From the NCBI RefSeq assembly GCF_033439725.1, contig NW_026944383.1, positions 744,001 to 808,000 of the forward strand: 64,000 bases of DNA, in the 5' to 3' direction. This DNA comes from Neurospora tetraspora. Its lineage: Eukaryota; Ascomycota; Sordariomycetes; Sordariales; Sordariaceae. The translations under genes and the position numbers were made by a program. This document shows, one piece after another, positions 1 through 12,103 of this stretch; the first letter of the stretch is position 1; each line of letters starts with the position of its first letter. The notes below the pieces were generated by a model, which saw nothing but the letters and a program-made list of their open reading frames with translations, made no database searches and was not told where the DNA came from.

Positions 1-654
1 ACGCTCCCCTAATGCCCTGGCTCCAGGTCAATGTAGCGACGGGAGGGTGCCGTCCCTCTTGACTTTTTGTGCTTTCTGTGGCATGTGATACTCTCCGCTT
101 CTACCTAAACAAACAGTGTCATTGGCAGATCTGTGCTCTTTGACGATATCACTTGCTGTCCATGAATACCCAGCTGTCAAGAAAAAGATTGTAGTCTGAT
201 GAATGAGCATGTTCTGCCCGTTTGACTGCAGTGCGTGTTGCATACAGCCTGCGTATCGCGAGCCTGTCAATGTTATGGCCAGCTGGCCGCCTAGGTACAT
301 GAGCTCTAAATCAACCTCACGGTGGACCCGAAATGTAAGGAGAAGCGATTTCTAACAGAACCACATCAATTTCACCGAACACCTCCAATCTTCGTGGGGT
401 TGATCATTTTGGATCATTTAACAACTTCAACCCAAAGTCCACGGACATCACGAGATGTGAAGCACACAACAGCAGCGCGGCAATCGCTTTTGATTGACTG
501 CTTCCCCGCCCCCAGGTCGCACGTACGTCATCGCCGACATCCAATCCGATGGCTCGCTCGCTACCGTTCGTTTACATCTCTGTGCAGGTGACCAAACACT
601 CGGATGGTACCAAAGAGGAGAGAGCTCACCATTTGAGTTTTGTTTGTGACGGCC
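1..654. other. intergenic, no gene seen
   Basis: No open frame here has a start, splice sites or a recognisable domain. The last 150 bases are the presumed promoter and 5' leader of the fasciclin gene that starts at 655. I see no tRNA-like A/B boxes and no repeats. Confidence 0.5.
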
Positions 655-1607
655 ATGAGATTCACGCCTTACCTCGTCCTTGCGCCAACTGCAGTCGTCT
701 TAGCTCAACTCGTTCATCCTCTGCATCGGACAGCTTCCGATATACAGCGACAACCGCAGCCGCAGCCGGCCGACCACGCGCAAATCCCACTTGTAAAGCC
801 TGCCGGAGGACTCGGCTCAGCCATGCCGCCTTCCGGAGCGCCCCAAGCAGACGGCCCCGCGAACGCAGGGGGCGGCAGCTCGGTCATGCTTTCGGATGTT
901 ATGGGTCGGGATAAGAGCATCAACCTTTTTGCAGGGTGAGTCGCATTCCATATATTACTAAACAGTGCTGCCAACTCTGCTCGTCCAAGTACTAACTGAC
1001 ATCTCAATCATTGCAGATTCCTAAGGAACATCGAGCCTTCGTCACAACGCCTAGACGATCCTGCTAAGAACACGACCGTGCTCGCACCCCTCAACTCGGC
1101 CATAGACAGCCTTCCACGGAAGCCATGGGAAGATCCAAAAGATTACAGCGCTTTGGGCGCCAATGCGTATGAAGGCGAAGATGGACAGGGGAGAGCGCAG
1201 CGCAACCTGCGCAGGTTTGTTGAGGCTCATTTGATTCCAACCAGCCCATGGCCGGCGGGCGAGAAGGTCAAGCCGGTGGGCGGTGATACGGAGGTCTGGT
1301 GGGAGGAGAAGGATGGGGTGAAACGGGTAAGAGAACAAAAAGAAAACATAGTACACCCTCCTCAAGCTGAGATGATTATACTGACACTATGCCACCGCAG
1401 ATCCAACCGGGAGACATCGAAGTTGTTAGTGTAGGCAGTACTGTCGTCAATGGCGAAGTGGTAGGTTCACCTCGGTTCCCATTTTGCGTCCACTGTCGTC
1501 GTCCCCACTATACACTTTCTTACCCGAAGTTCCTTTGTCGCGGAAATGCTGACCTTGAGACTTTGATCGAACAGTGGATCTTGAAAGGCGTTCGGAATTA
1601 TGCCTGA
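655..1607 (+). CDS. secreted fasciclin (FAS1) domain protein
   Basis: Four exons (655-935, 1017-1326, 1401-1460, 1575-1607) join in frame to 227 residues. The start at 655 is preferred over the ATG 15 bases upstream because it places a hydrophobic signal peptide (MRFTPYLVLAPTAVVLA) exactly at the N-terminus. After a Pro/Gln-rich linker, residues about 85-225 read as one FAS1 fold: SVMLSDVM opening, NTTVLAPLNSAID in the first conserved box, a helical RRFVEAHLIP segment, and the closing VVNGEVWILKGV strand pair. FAS1 proteins are extracellular or wall-associated adhesion modules; the role of this small fungal type is unknown. No C-terminal GPI signal is visible, so secretion or vacuolar delivery is more likely than anchoring. 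The last two introns are inferred only from splice consensus and the restored FAS1 ending. The fold assignment is fairly safe; the function is not. Confidence 0.75.
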
Positions 1608-2848
1608 CTGTCATGGATGGGCGGGATACACGACGTTGAGATTGATTCAAGTATTTCTGAGCAGGAGTAAAGCCTTTGGATTTTAGCGATTATACTGTGA
1701 TGGGCTACAATAGGAGCTGGAGGACATCCGGTCTTGCGATAAAGCTCACGATAACGCGTTATCGGTGATGCTTGTGGATTTTGGTCTGGTTGTCTGAGAA
1801 CTGATGCTGGTCACCCTGACAGTTATGGTAGGCGGTAGCCGCCGGCAGGTCTTCAAATGGGACCCACCGCGTATGACACGAATGATGATGATGACACCGC
1901 GCGTTGACGGCGTTGAATCGGCCCAAACAACGTCCATGCGGTAGAACACGAGACTGAATAACAAACTAATTCTTTCTGAGATCTCTGCGTGATGGGCTTC
2001 GAACTTGCAAACCGTTCAGCTTCGTAGTCAAGAAATATCCGATCAAAACAGCCAAATCCCGTCACTGGTTCCTGAAATGCGCGCCTTGTGTCATATTCGG
2101 GCTCCATCGGCGATAGTGTAGATACGTAAGGGGTGAGTAGGGACGATAAGAAGCCTCAGTGGGTCAGGAGCAGCAAAGGAGTGAATTTGATGAGCTCTGA
2201 TTGGGTGAAATTGGGCTTGGGCCGGGCTGAGGGCCCCAGCCGACATTTTGCCGCCTTATCGCTATCAGTTGGAAAGGCGGAAAGAGATCTGCGCCCCGGT
2301 TGCCGGTCTTGCGACACAGAACTGCTTGCTACGTTTGATTCCCGACATCCACTTGGTCGCTAAAATCATCTACTGAACCAAGCCCTTGTTGTCGACAGCC
2401 GTGCCAAAATCCAAGTCCAGTCGAGGCCGTCTAAGCATCCGAAATCCAGAGGACATTGTCCATCGATGGTCGCAGAGAGGTTCTATGACACCTGTCGCAG
2501 CTGTACGCGCCAAGCTCCCCCCCTTCTTCGTGTTCTTCCAGCCCAGCTTTTTGCCCTGTCCTGCCTGGTCCCCTGAGAGAGCTCCCAGGGCTCCCGCCTC
2601 GCCGAACTAGGTGAGGCCGATCTCAGGCAAGCAAGCGCCTGCCGCAACCACACTCCCGCTTTTAAGCCTTGTCCTTTTCACCATATTGACTTCATCACGC
2701 AACCAAAACTTGCTCCGCTCCAAACCCCCCACCAGCGCTCCGGTCACATTCAGCTCATTCCTGCATCACCCTAGCATATTCTTGCATCTCGCGTCCACGG
2801 CATTGCAACTGACGCCTACCCCCAGAGCCTTCGAACAGTCCAACCACG
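1608..2848. promoter_or_regulatory. intergenic; presumed SIN3 promoter and leader
   Basis: About 1.2 kb between the tandem fasciclin and SIN3 genes. The last 350 bases are pyrimidine-rich, as is common for leaders of fungal housekeeping genes. The open frames here are short, lack family similarity and are not supported as genes. Confidence 0.4.
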
Positions 2849-5800
2849 ATGAACTCCCAGCCCCAGCCTCTGCATGGCGGTGGCCCCTTTGATCGCGACC
2901 GCGACCGCGAACTCGAGGAGCAAAGACATCGCGCCATCCAACAGGAGGAACTAGCACGACGAGAGAGAGACCGTGATCAGACCCGCGAACGCGAGCGAGA
3001 ACGGGAACGCGACGACGCCGAACGTCAGCACCGGGAACCCTATCAGCCCGCCGCCACCCCTCACCACAGCAGTGCCGGATCGATCCCCATCCACCAACCG
3101 GTTGCCTCTAGAGTTGCAACTACCATCCATAGCCCCGGCGGTTTGCTTGCCAATCACGGAGGCTCTGCTCCTTCCATGCCCATTGGCGCACCCACGGGAC
3201 CTGCTCCCGCTTTCGGCCCGCAGTTACAACATGAACCCGGTCGGCATCCTCCACACGGCGGGCCTGGCGCTGCGCCGACAACCCAACATCAAATGTTTGC
3301 CCCAATGTCTCACGGCCCCGGCGGCCTAAATAATTCCCTAGGAGGGTCGGGCGGACCGGCGTCTCTCTTTGGCGGTCCTCTCCAGCAGGAGAACGGTCGG
3401 GGGTTACAGCAGGATGGTGTGCGTGGCATGCAACAATTGCCCTTTGGCTCCAACATGGGCGCTGGCCACCCCATGCCTTCTGGCCCTAGTGGAATGCCCC
3501 AAGGTCAACAGCCGATTCTTAACGTGAGTAAATCCATCTAGTCGGTCGGCAGGGTGCGATTTCAATCGCCAGTGGATGCTAACGGTATTCTCAACACAGG
3601 ACGCTCTGAGCTATCTCGATCAGGTCAAGGTCCAGTTCCATGAGCAACCAGACGTATACAATAAGTTCTTGGACATTATGAAGGATTTCAAGAGCCAAAC
3701 GTATGTCGGCCCTCCGTGTTCGACAGTCTCCTCTAGAAGCAGGCTAACCGGAAGCAGCATAAATACTCCCGGGGTTATCACAAGAGTTTCCGAGCTATTC
3801 GCGGGCCATCCAAACCTAATCCAGGGCTTTAACACATTCCTGCCACCCGGCTACCGCATCGAGTGCGGCTTGGAGAACAACCCGAATAGTATTCGCGTTA
3901 CGACACCTCAAGGCTCCACCTCGTTCTCGATCGGTGGAAGTCGCGCGCCACAACTCGAACCTACACAACCAACATCAGGTCCTGGTCAGGCCTTCCTAAG
4001 TGCACGACCAGGGAATTGGCCGCCATCAACTGTGCAGCACAGCATTGAGAGCCCTGAGGTGGCGTATAGCGTGCCTGCACAAAATGGCCCTGCTGGATTC
4101 CCTGGTTCTAACCAGAATGCACCCTTCGAGAATGCCAGTCCGATTCAGCAGAGATCCGTCCCAGCCGGCCAGAACGGAGCTGTTGGCACCCATGCTGGGC
4201 CAGCGCCTAGAAATGCGCATACGCCCACACCAACGGTGGCCGGCCAGCCCAACTCAAACGGCAGCGTGGCTCATCAAGCAATCATCGAAAAACGGGGACC
4301 GGTTGAGTTTAACCATGCAATTAGCTATGTTAACAAGATCAAAGTGAGTGCATTCCCGTTGGCCGGCGGCGGCTTAAGTGGGAGCAGTTTTCGTGGCAAG
4401 GATGGGGCTGGGAAGCCTTTGTGGAGACTGTCGTCTGAACTTGACATGGAACTTGAGTGCGAACTCGAACTGACTCTTTTGCAGAATCGCTTCCAGGACA
4501 AACCCGAAATCTACAAGCAATTTCTCGAAATTCTGCAAACCTACCAGCGCGAACAAAAACCGATCCAAGACGTCTACTCTCAAGTGACCACTTTATTTCA
4601 CGCGGCGCCCGACCTGCTCGAGGATTTTAAGCAATTTCTTCCCGAATCGGCCGCGCAAACGCGACCGGCCGGCCAGCAGCGCCCGGAAGACAGCGCGGCG
4701 ATGGCGGTTACTACGCCAACTCCTCAACCAGGCCTTCCTGCCCGTGATCAACAGCCCAAGATGCCACCGGTCGGCAATTTTGCGCCTCCGCCGAGCGCCA
4801 GCAAGGAGAGCAAGAAGCGTCCTCGTGTGGAGAAGGCCGTTCCCACCACCGCACCTCCCGCATCCGAGCAGCCGCCCGTCTCGAGTTTGCGATCAACCAT
4901 TCAGCCGGCGGCACCCACCAACAAGCGAGCCAAATTATCACACAAGCCCGTCGTCGGCGATGGCAACTTCGTCGAACCTACATTGATTCCCGTCATGCCG
5001 GAACCGCTTGGCCCGATCCCGCTTTCGACATCCGGCCAGGATGATGTACAATTCTTCGAGAGGGTCAAGAAGCACATTGGCAATAGGACTGCGATGGGCG
5101 AGTTTATGAAACTCATCAACCTGTGGAATCTTGACCTGATCGAGAAGGATGTGTTGATCTACAAAGCAAACCACTTCATGGGTGGAAACCCCGAATTGCT
5201 CATTACCCTCAGAAACATGCTTAGGCACACCGGCACGGAAGAGGTCGTTGAGAACCGGCCTGAACCACCGCCAGGCAAGGTTTCCTTGAGCAACTGTCGT
5301 GGTTTCGGTCCCAGCTATCGCCTTCTCCCTAGGCGGGTAAGTGTCTTCTCCATAGTAGCCTTTTTTTTTCCCCCAGCGCGCTAACCATCACGGGATTTCA
5401 GGAACGTCTCCGCCCTTGCAGCGGTCGCGACGAACTGTGCAATTCGGTCCTCAACGATGGCTGGGCCTCACACCCGACGTGGGCTTCGGAAGATTCGGGC
5501 TTCGTTGCGCATCGCAAGAACGGTTACGAAGAGGGACTCCATCGCATCGAAGAGGAGCGACACGACTACGACTTTTACATCGAAGCCAACCAAAAGTGCA
5601 TCCAGCTCCTGGAGCCGATCGCCCAACAAATGCTTACGCTTACCCCTGCGGAGCGGCAACATTTCAAGATGCCTGCGGGTCTTGGTGGGCAGAGTACTTC
5701 GATCTACAAGCGCGTGTTGAAGAAAATCTATGGGCCAGAGAAGGGCTGCGAGGTCGCCAACGAAATGTTTAAGAACCCTTTCGCCGTTGTGCCTATAGTG

Positions 5801-7809
5801 ATGGCTCGCCTGAAGCAAAAGGATGAGGAGTGGAGATTTACACAGGTACGGATCAACATTTCTTTAACCTATCGTTTGCTGATAGTGTGTGTTTGCTAAC
5901 CGAATTAATAGCGCGAATGGGAGAAAGTTTGGCAGAGCCAAACCGAAACGATGCATCTCAAGAGCCTGGACCACATGGGTATTCAGGTCAAGACGAACGA
6001 CAAGCGCAATCTTTCCGCCAAGCATCTGGTCGATGTTATCAAGACCAAGCACGAAGAACAACGCCGACTGCGAGCGACTAAGGCGAAGATACCTCGTTAC
6101 CAGTTCCTGTACGGGTTCCAAGACCAGGATCTTCTCCTTGACCTCCTTCGCTTCATGGTCATTTATGCGAATGTTGGCGGCCAGCACAACGCCCTTGAGA
6201 GGAGACGCATCTTGGAGTTCTTTGAGACATTCATCCCGGCATTCTTTGACCTTCCGGAGGACAAGGTACAAGAGAGAATTGCCGATATCGACCAAGATTC
6301 TGGAGAAGAGGATGAAGAAGACTCCGCGCCCGCTGAGCTCACCAATGGCAGGACGCGACGCGGTAAGAAGTCCGATCTACTTCGCGGCGTCCTTGACCCG
6401 GGCCGTAATGGCAGTCGCAGCCGGGGCCAGAAGGAAGACAGCGCAGCAACAGGAAGCAAGGAGACGACACCGGATGTTGGGTCTGCAAATGAGGAGGAGA
6501 TGCCGGATGCACCAGAAGACCGGGCTGTCCCCGAGGTCTCAAATGACCGCTGGTTGCCAACAATTGGTCCCATCGTCTTGGAGAACACCAAGGACGGCAA
6601 GCCTGATGGACTTGTCGATGTCGATGGTGAACTGAAGGCGGACGCGCCCTTTGCCCGTGCCTGGTACAACTTTTACTGCAACCAGAACATGTATGTGTTC
6701 TTCACTGTTTTCCAGACGCTGTATAAGCGCCTCGAGGACGTCAAGGCCAGCAAAGACAGTGTCCTTGAGGAGATCCGCCGGGAGACTGCTGTTAAGCCCG
6801 CAAAGATCCTTGGCATGGTCAACCCAGGTCTGCACTATTTTGACGACAAGAACCCGGAGACATTCTGGCCTCGTACCGTTGAGCTGATTGAGGATTTCAT
6901 CAACGGCGAGATTGACGAGAGCCGGTATCAAGACGTGCTCCGGCACTACTATCTTCGCAAGGGATGGACAATTTACACAATCCAAGATCTGCTCAAAACA
7001 CTTTGCCGCATTGGTCTTGCCTGCAACAACCCAGACGCTAAGGGCGAGAAGACCAAGGAGCTCGTGAGAGCGTACTTGGAGAGTCGTCAGCAGGAGACTA
7101 CCAGCTTCCAGAACGAGATCAGCGCTCGTAAATTTGCGGAGAAGTGCATCAAGGATGCCGATATGTTCGTCATCAGCTGGGTAAGTATCTCTGCCAAGAA
7201 AGTGAAATACAATAAATGCTAACGTGTCATCAGTATCCGGGCAAGAAGGAAGCTTCCGTCCGCTGGTTGAAGAAGGAAGACACCACCTTCTACATGGACG
7301 AGATGGAGCGCATCCAACAATGGCAATACTATATCTCTTCTTACATGCGTCAAGAGCCCACGGAAGGAGTAGATTCCAAGCAACTCCAGAGGGTATTCCT
7401 CTCCCGCAACCACGCCGCCGCAACGGAGGGTATATCCGAAGAGGATTATAAACCCAAGCCACTTGCATATGACGAGGGCCTGGTGATTAGGATTTGCCTC
7501 AACTCGTCCAAGATGGTGTTTGAGAAATTCACTTCGGAGTGGTTCATCTACAACACCACCAGCTTCGACTCGGAAGAGGACAGGGTTTTCCATGAGGAGA
7601 AGCAGGCGTTCCAGAGAGAGCTGCGCGATGAACGCCTAAAGGAGAAATTTGTTACGAATAACTCGTGGATGAAAGGCCTGAGCCACGAGGAAGTCCAGGC
7701 AGCCAAGGACGAGTTTCAGAAGTGGAAAGAAGGCGGTATCGGTATGGTCGAGTCGCAGCAGCAGCAACAGCAGCAGCAGCCCCCACAACTGCCACAAGCC
7801 CAGCAGTAG
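2849..7809 (+). CDS. sin3: SIN3 transcriptional corepressor scaffold
   Basis: Seven exons (2849-3523, 3600-3700, 3758-4343, 4485-5336, 5402-5845, 5912-7180, 7234-7809) give about 1500 residues, the usual size for fungal Sin3. It is the nuclear scaffold of the Rpd3/HDAC complex, linking DNA-bound repressors to the deacetylase. An Arg/Asp/Glu-rich low-complexity N-terminus is followed by three paired amphipathic helix domains: PAH1 about 226-294 (DALSYLDQVKVQF), PAH2 about 443-509 (AISYVNKIKNRFQDKPEIY) and PAH3 about 640-703 (DDVQFFERVKKHIG). The Sin3 histone-deacetylase-interacting domain lies about 718-815 (SLSNCRGFGPSYRLLPRR ... LNDGWASHPTWASED), and the Sin3 C-terminal domain follows from about 1134. 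The tail ends in a glutamine tract. Introns 2 (57 nt) and 3 (141 nt) are multiples of three without stops; the PAH1 and PAH2 folds show they must normally be removed. The SIN3 identity is secure. Confidence 0.95.
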
Positions 7810-8903
7810 TATTGTGGTCATGGACGTCCTTGGGAATTGGGAGAGGATAGGGTGAGTGACGGATGTTTATGTGGTGGGTCTAGTCGTTTCATCTCCTTTC
7901 TGCAGGAGAAATACGCTCTGAGTTGCAGCGTTGGGTGTTGGTCCAGATCATTTGGTGATGGAATTCAAAAGGGAGTTGATGGGAAACGGTACGATTTGTT
8001 CTAGTCGTGGCTTTTTTTATTTGTTTTCTTTCAGCCTAGGCGAAGGAGCGTGTGGGTATCAACAGAACAGAACAGGACTAGGTTGATTATGAAGTTTGAA
8101 TCCAGTTCGTTGTTTACAGAATGAGATATGGGAAAAGTAGGCGTACTGAGAAGGGGGGAAAAGCAAAGGGGGACAACGTTTGGAGAGGGCCAAGTGTAGT
8201 AAAAGGGACTCTCCGCGTAGGTACAGGTACATTTGTAACTTGAGGCTGTCACTTGACGAGGGGTCAAACTACTATTAGCGAGAACCATTTGTTTGTTTAT
8301 ATTCATTGTCGATTAAATGTAGTAATAGAGAACACGGTGCTGCAACCGCCGGGTTTAGCGGGGCTGCCCCGGTCGCACGGCCCCAGTGCTCCCGCAGCAT
8401 ATATAGAGCCCTCCTCTTCCACGTCCCTTTCTTGTACTCTCGACTTCTCCCTCACTCTTACTCCTGCGCTTTCCCCTGCCCTCTCTCATCGCCACCCCCT
8501 GGCCCAATGTCGTCCGCGCTTTGATCCTCATCTCGCCATTTATGATAAATAAAGGGATCAAAAAGATTGAAGGAAAATTAATAGAACAGGTACCGTGGCT
8601 CAGGAACACGGATGACATGATCCTGAGACTATTTATCCGCAACTCCTCTTTGTTTTCGATCGAGTTAAGCTTGCAGTTTCGCAAGCCTCTTTGATTCCTC
8701 GGTCCTTTTGTCAGGCAGCACACTTGATAGGTGCTTTTGCAGCCTTATTGCATTGTGACCCAACTATTCCAAGATTCTATAGAGGTTTTTGGAAACACTA
8801 AAATACTGAATCAACGATAATCACTCTCAAATATAAACTAACAATTGTCCAAGTAGCTGGTTCTCTCAACGTCTGCCCATGGCATGCAACCCAGCATTCC
8901 ACT
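7810..8903. other. intergenic between convergent genes
   Basis: The 3' flanks of SIN3 (plus) and the reductase (minus) meet here. It holds T-rich stretches compatible with 3' ends. No open frame has domain or splice support, and no RNA gene was recognised. Confidence 0.45.
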
Positions 8904-10055
8904 CTACTGATCCCTCTTCTTCAGCTCAATATACTGAGCAAACAAGTCTAGCACATCATGCTTATAAGAGTCAAGCGGCCCAAAAGTCCTGACCGTCTTC
9001 TCCGTGTCCAGACGGACATCAGCGCCGGGCTGGCTGCCCCCGAGCGGAAACGTCCCATCCCGCACCGCCTCCGGAAAGGCCCCGGCCACAACGTCGTTGA
9101 TCTCGTCGTACGACGGCCGATGGCAGTCCAGGACAAAGCTATCGCTGCCCTCGACGACCGCCTCATCAAGGGCGAGGACGTGGACGCGCGCCACGTCAGA
9201 CAAGCCCACCACGTTGACGGGGAAAGCCTCGGCCTTTTTTCCAAGCGCGACGTTGAGGATCATACCGTTGCTGCCCCCGCCGGCCGTCATCTCTCCGACG
9301 TTTTTGTATAGCCGGTTGGGCCCCACGACTACGCCGGGCATGATGCTGACGAGCGAGAAGCGCGGGCCCTCGTCGGCCATAAAGCGGTCCGTGTAGTCCA
9401 GGGCCAGGGCCTTGGAGTCGATGTAGGCCTTGCCCGGATGGCTCCAGGGCCCGGTGGGCAGGGGACGGACGCGGGAGTCGCTATCGTAGACCTTGTCGGG
9501 ATTGCCGCTCATGAGCTTGTCGAATGGTACTATGGCTACCACGGTAGATGTGACGACGATGCGTTTGAGAGTCGTGGATTTCAGGGCTGATTGCAGGATG
9601 CTCTTTGTGCTTTCGACGGCCGGCTTGACGATGTCATTCTCGGGGTCATTGGTCTAGATCACACACCCTTGATGAGTATTCGCTCAATGCTTTGTTAAGA
9701 TCAAGATTTCTTACCGGGTTTAGGATTGGGCTCGCGATATGCAAGACGTGAGTGACACCTTGAAGGGCGCTGTCAAAGGCTCCGGGAACGGTAATGTCGG
9801 GAACCAGCACACCCTCAAACTGGGAGGCAAAAGGCTTGACGAGGGGGTGCGATTCTAGTTCTTTGAGCTGACTTGCGCGTCGTGCGGAAACACGAAGGTT
9901 GTAGCCCGCTTTGAGAGCCGTGATCAGGGTTGCGAAACCGACATGGCCAGTGGCGCCGGTGATCTGTCAGGTACCGTGTATAATCAGCATACTGACTACA
10001 ATTTGAGCTTTGCAATTTTTGGAGCTGTTCTTACCAGCACAAGTTTATTTGTCAT
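8904..10055 (-). CDS. NAD(P)-dependent extended short-chain reductase (Gre2/dihydroflavonol-reductase-like)
   Basis: Three exons on the minus strand (10055-10035, 9963-9715, 9653-8904) join in phase 0 to 339 residues. The N-terminus reads MTNKLVL then ITGATGHVGFATL, the GxxGxxG dinucleotide-binding turn. The catalytic Tyr-x-x-x-Lys is YIDSK within the AYIDSKALALDY segment, and PGVVVGPNR follows as expected for extended SDRs. Members reduce aldehydes or ketones with NADPH (Gre2 methylglyoxal/isovaleraldehyde reductases, ketoreductases of secondary metabolism). The substrate cannot be told from sequence. It lacks a signal peptide and is probably cytosolic. It is transcribed divergently from a bZIP regulator 577 bases away, which suggests but does not show co-regulation. 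The very short first exon (21 nt) is needed to complete the Rossmann turn. Family assignment is firm, substrate unknown. Confidence 0.85.
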
Positions 10056-10631
10056 GTTGACAGTTTTTCAGAACGCAAGTGACTATGCCTCGATGATCCC
10101 GTTAGAGTCAATCTCTTGGCTCTGAATCAACCTCTTTATATACTCTTTCGACCTACGAAAGCGCATCGCGTACGAGAGCGCCATTATTCATTGTGTCCTC
10201 CTGTCCAGCTGCGTGCTCGTGGCTGACTTGATCAACTTTCTGACCTTGCTATGCATACTTCTCATCCAGCACTTATTTCTGACCGCTGAGTAATGAATTC
10301 GGCATTGCGAGGGGCTTTCCATGAGCATTTGGCCCATAGTGTGCGGAGATGCCACAAGTTGAACTGGTCCAGATTGCTAAATTCTGACCAGGTCAGAAAG
10401 GTATATCGTGTCAGGGCAGGGTCGTGGGTTTTGTCATGACCTGACCAGTTTGTTGGAGTTGCGATTAATAATCATGAGAGTTAGGACTACCCGTTAGTCA
10501 ATCTGGGGTATCGATATTAATCGCAACTCCGACAACCTGGTCAGGTCATGACAAAACCCACGACCCTGCCCTGACACGATATACCTTTCTGACCTGATCA
10601 GAATTTAGTAGTCTACTTGAATAAGCCTACT
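10056..10631. promoter_or_regulatory. shared divergent promoter of reductase and bZIP genes
   Basis: This 576-base gap between two divergent start codons must hold both promoters. It is interrupted by a 230-bp inverted-repeat element (10378-10607) that ends only 24 bases before the bZIP start codon. No individual binding site is claimed. Confidence 0.5.
10378..10607. mobile_element. 230-bp hairpin element, MITE-like with TA ends
   Basis: Two 92-base arms (10378-10469 and 10516-10607) are inverted copies with only three mismatches by hand alignment, separated by a 46-base loop. Both outer ends read TAAATTCTGA inward, so a TA target duplication flanking an AATTCTGA terminus is possible, as in Tc1/mariner-derived MITEs. 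It contains no coding capacity. Arm identity of about 97 percent suggests a recent insertion or selection on the hairpin. An alternative is a locally arising palindrome rather than a transposed element; without other genomic copies I cannot decide. Confidence 0.7.
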
Positions 10632-11672
10632 ATGGAAGCCATTTGGAAGCCTTATATGAAATCTGCCGAGGAGGACGACTGGACCAAGATCGCCGATGCC
10701 GCGGAGAGGAAGCGAGTACAGAACCGCCTTGCACAGAGAGCCCATCGTGAGAATCACATGCCATGACATTCTTCATGGCTGAAACTGATGGGATTCTGCA
10801 GGCCAGAAACGTGGACGACGGCCAAAGCGCGTCGGGGCAGGGACAGCATATTCGAGCCCAGCTTCAAGATCTTCAGATGGCATTGGCCGACACTCATCCA
10901 AATCTACTCTAACCGTGAGAGAAGCGCGGTTGAACGAGCTCTCATCATCAGCCGCCAGCAAAAATAAGCCCGAGGAGATTGCAGAAGCGGCCAAGGGTGA
11001 ATGGACGATAGATGTGTATGATGACCAGGCTGTCAGCAGCACCGGCCCCCTCGGTACTGGGAAACCAAGGTGAGTAGAGCCGTTCAGACTGCACAGTTTT
11101 GAGAAACAGAGGTCTCGCGCTCGAAAGCTAGCATCTGGTCTGACCCGGCGTCTCGCAGCGAAGAAATCATGCCCATGCTGCCGGTTGCCAGCCACGCGGA
11201 ATCGCCATCACCGCTGGCCGAAGTGCAGCTCTTCTCCAGCACCTCCACCCTGGCCGCCCTGCTCATCAACGCGAGCATCCTGGAAATCAACTGCGGCACG
11301 AAGCCCCGTCCCGCGATCCACGTGGCCGAGTCGGCGCTCGCGCCGGCCGCCCTGAAGCCGACGCTGCTGCAGGTGTCGGTGCCGCACATGCCCTACGTGG
11401 CGCTGCTCCCCTTTGCGTCGTTCAGGGATAACCTGCTGCGGGCGAGGGACCGACTGTCGGCCGTCGAGTTCTGGACCGACGTGGTGCAGAACGTCCGGGT
11501 GTGGGGGAGGACCCCGTGGGACCGGCGAGGCTGGGAGGTGCAGGAGTGGTTTGCTGTCAAGTGGCACTGGCTCATGACGGAAGAGGTGTTGGAGGAGACC
11601 AACTTTTGGAGGGTTTCTCAGGGCCTGGATCCTTTGCAGCTGATGAGTGGCCTCGGAGCGGTTGCTGTCTAA
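10632..11672 (+). CDS. bZIP transcription factor with DUF3425 domain
   Basis: Three exons (10632-10746, 10802-11069, 11159-11672) give 298 residues. The basic region is at residues 25-43, with the signature [17 protein letters not shown] completed across intron 1; the Asn, Ala and Arg contacts of AP-1-like bZIPs are present. There is no clear long leucine zipper after it, which is usual for the DUF3425 subgroup. Residues about 195-290 match DUF3425: the box [17 protein letters not shown], then [15 protein letters not shown], and [17 protein letters not shown] near the C-terminus. Such proteins are nuclear regulators, often next to the genes they control. Here the divergent neighbour is a reductase. 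The start codon lies 24 bases from the hairpin element, so the 5' leader may include part of it. Family assignment is strong; targets are unknown. Confidence 0.88.
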
Positions 11673-11878
11673 GCTCTAGACAAATTTGTGTATGGAGGTG
11701 CTACCCCGGAAGCCCTGTCCGGCCTTGTATACGAGCGATTCTTGTTCTTGGAAGATTTTGAATAATGATTGGACGTCCTCACGAGCGCGTATTGGCTTAC
11801 CAAAGTGGTAGCCTCCTCTCTCGGGTCAGAATCCAGATCTAGAGGCGGAAACGATCATGGGTCAGCATGTGTCAGAAC
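11673..11878. other. intergenic; 3' flank of bZIP gene and target site of the transposon
   Basis: Short 3' flank of the bZIP gene. Its last eight bases (11871-11878, GTCAGAAC) are repeated exactly at 15593-15600 and are read as the target duplication of the adjoining transposon. Confidence 0.6.
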
Positions 11879-12103
11879 CAGTGCTGCACACAAATCAAAT
11901 AGTAACAAAGCAAAGCAAATCTACCCCCAGTGTAACAAATCAAATCTGTGTAAAAAATCAGTCAAATCAATTCAAATCTGGGTGCAGATTTGCCTTATTA
12001 TCTTTGCATAATTGTTTCGTTAGAGCTATAAGATTTTTTGTAGCAACATACCTCTCCGATGCGTGTGGTGTAACTTTTTCTGCAGACGTTCGGGTGCAAA
12101 TGT

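Noticed and set aside
2281-2360. Possible tRNA gene because of a TTTGATTCCCGAC stretch resembling a B box
   Set aside because: No matching A box at the right distance and no cloverleaf stems could be formed by eye.
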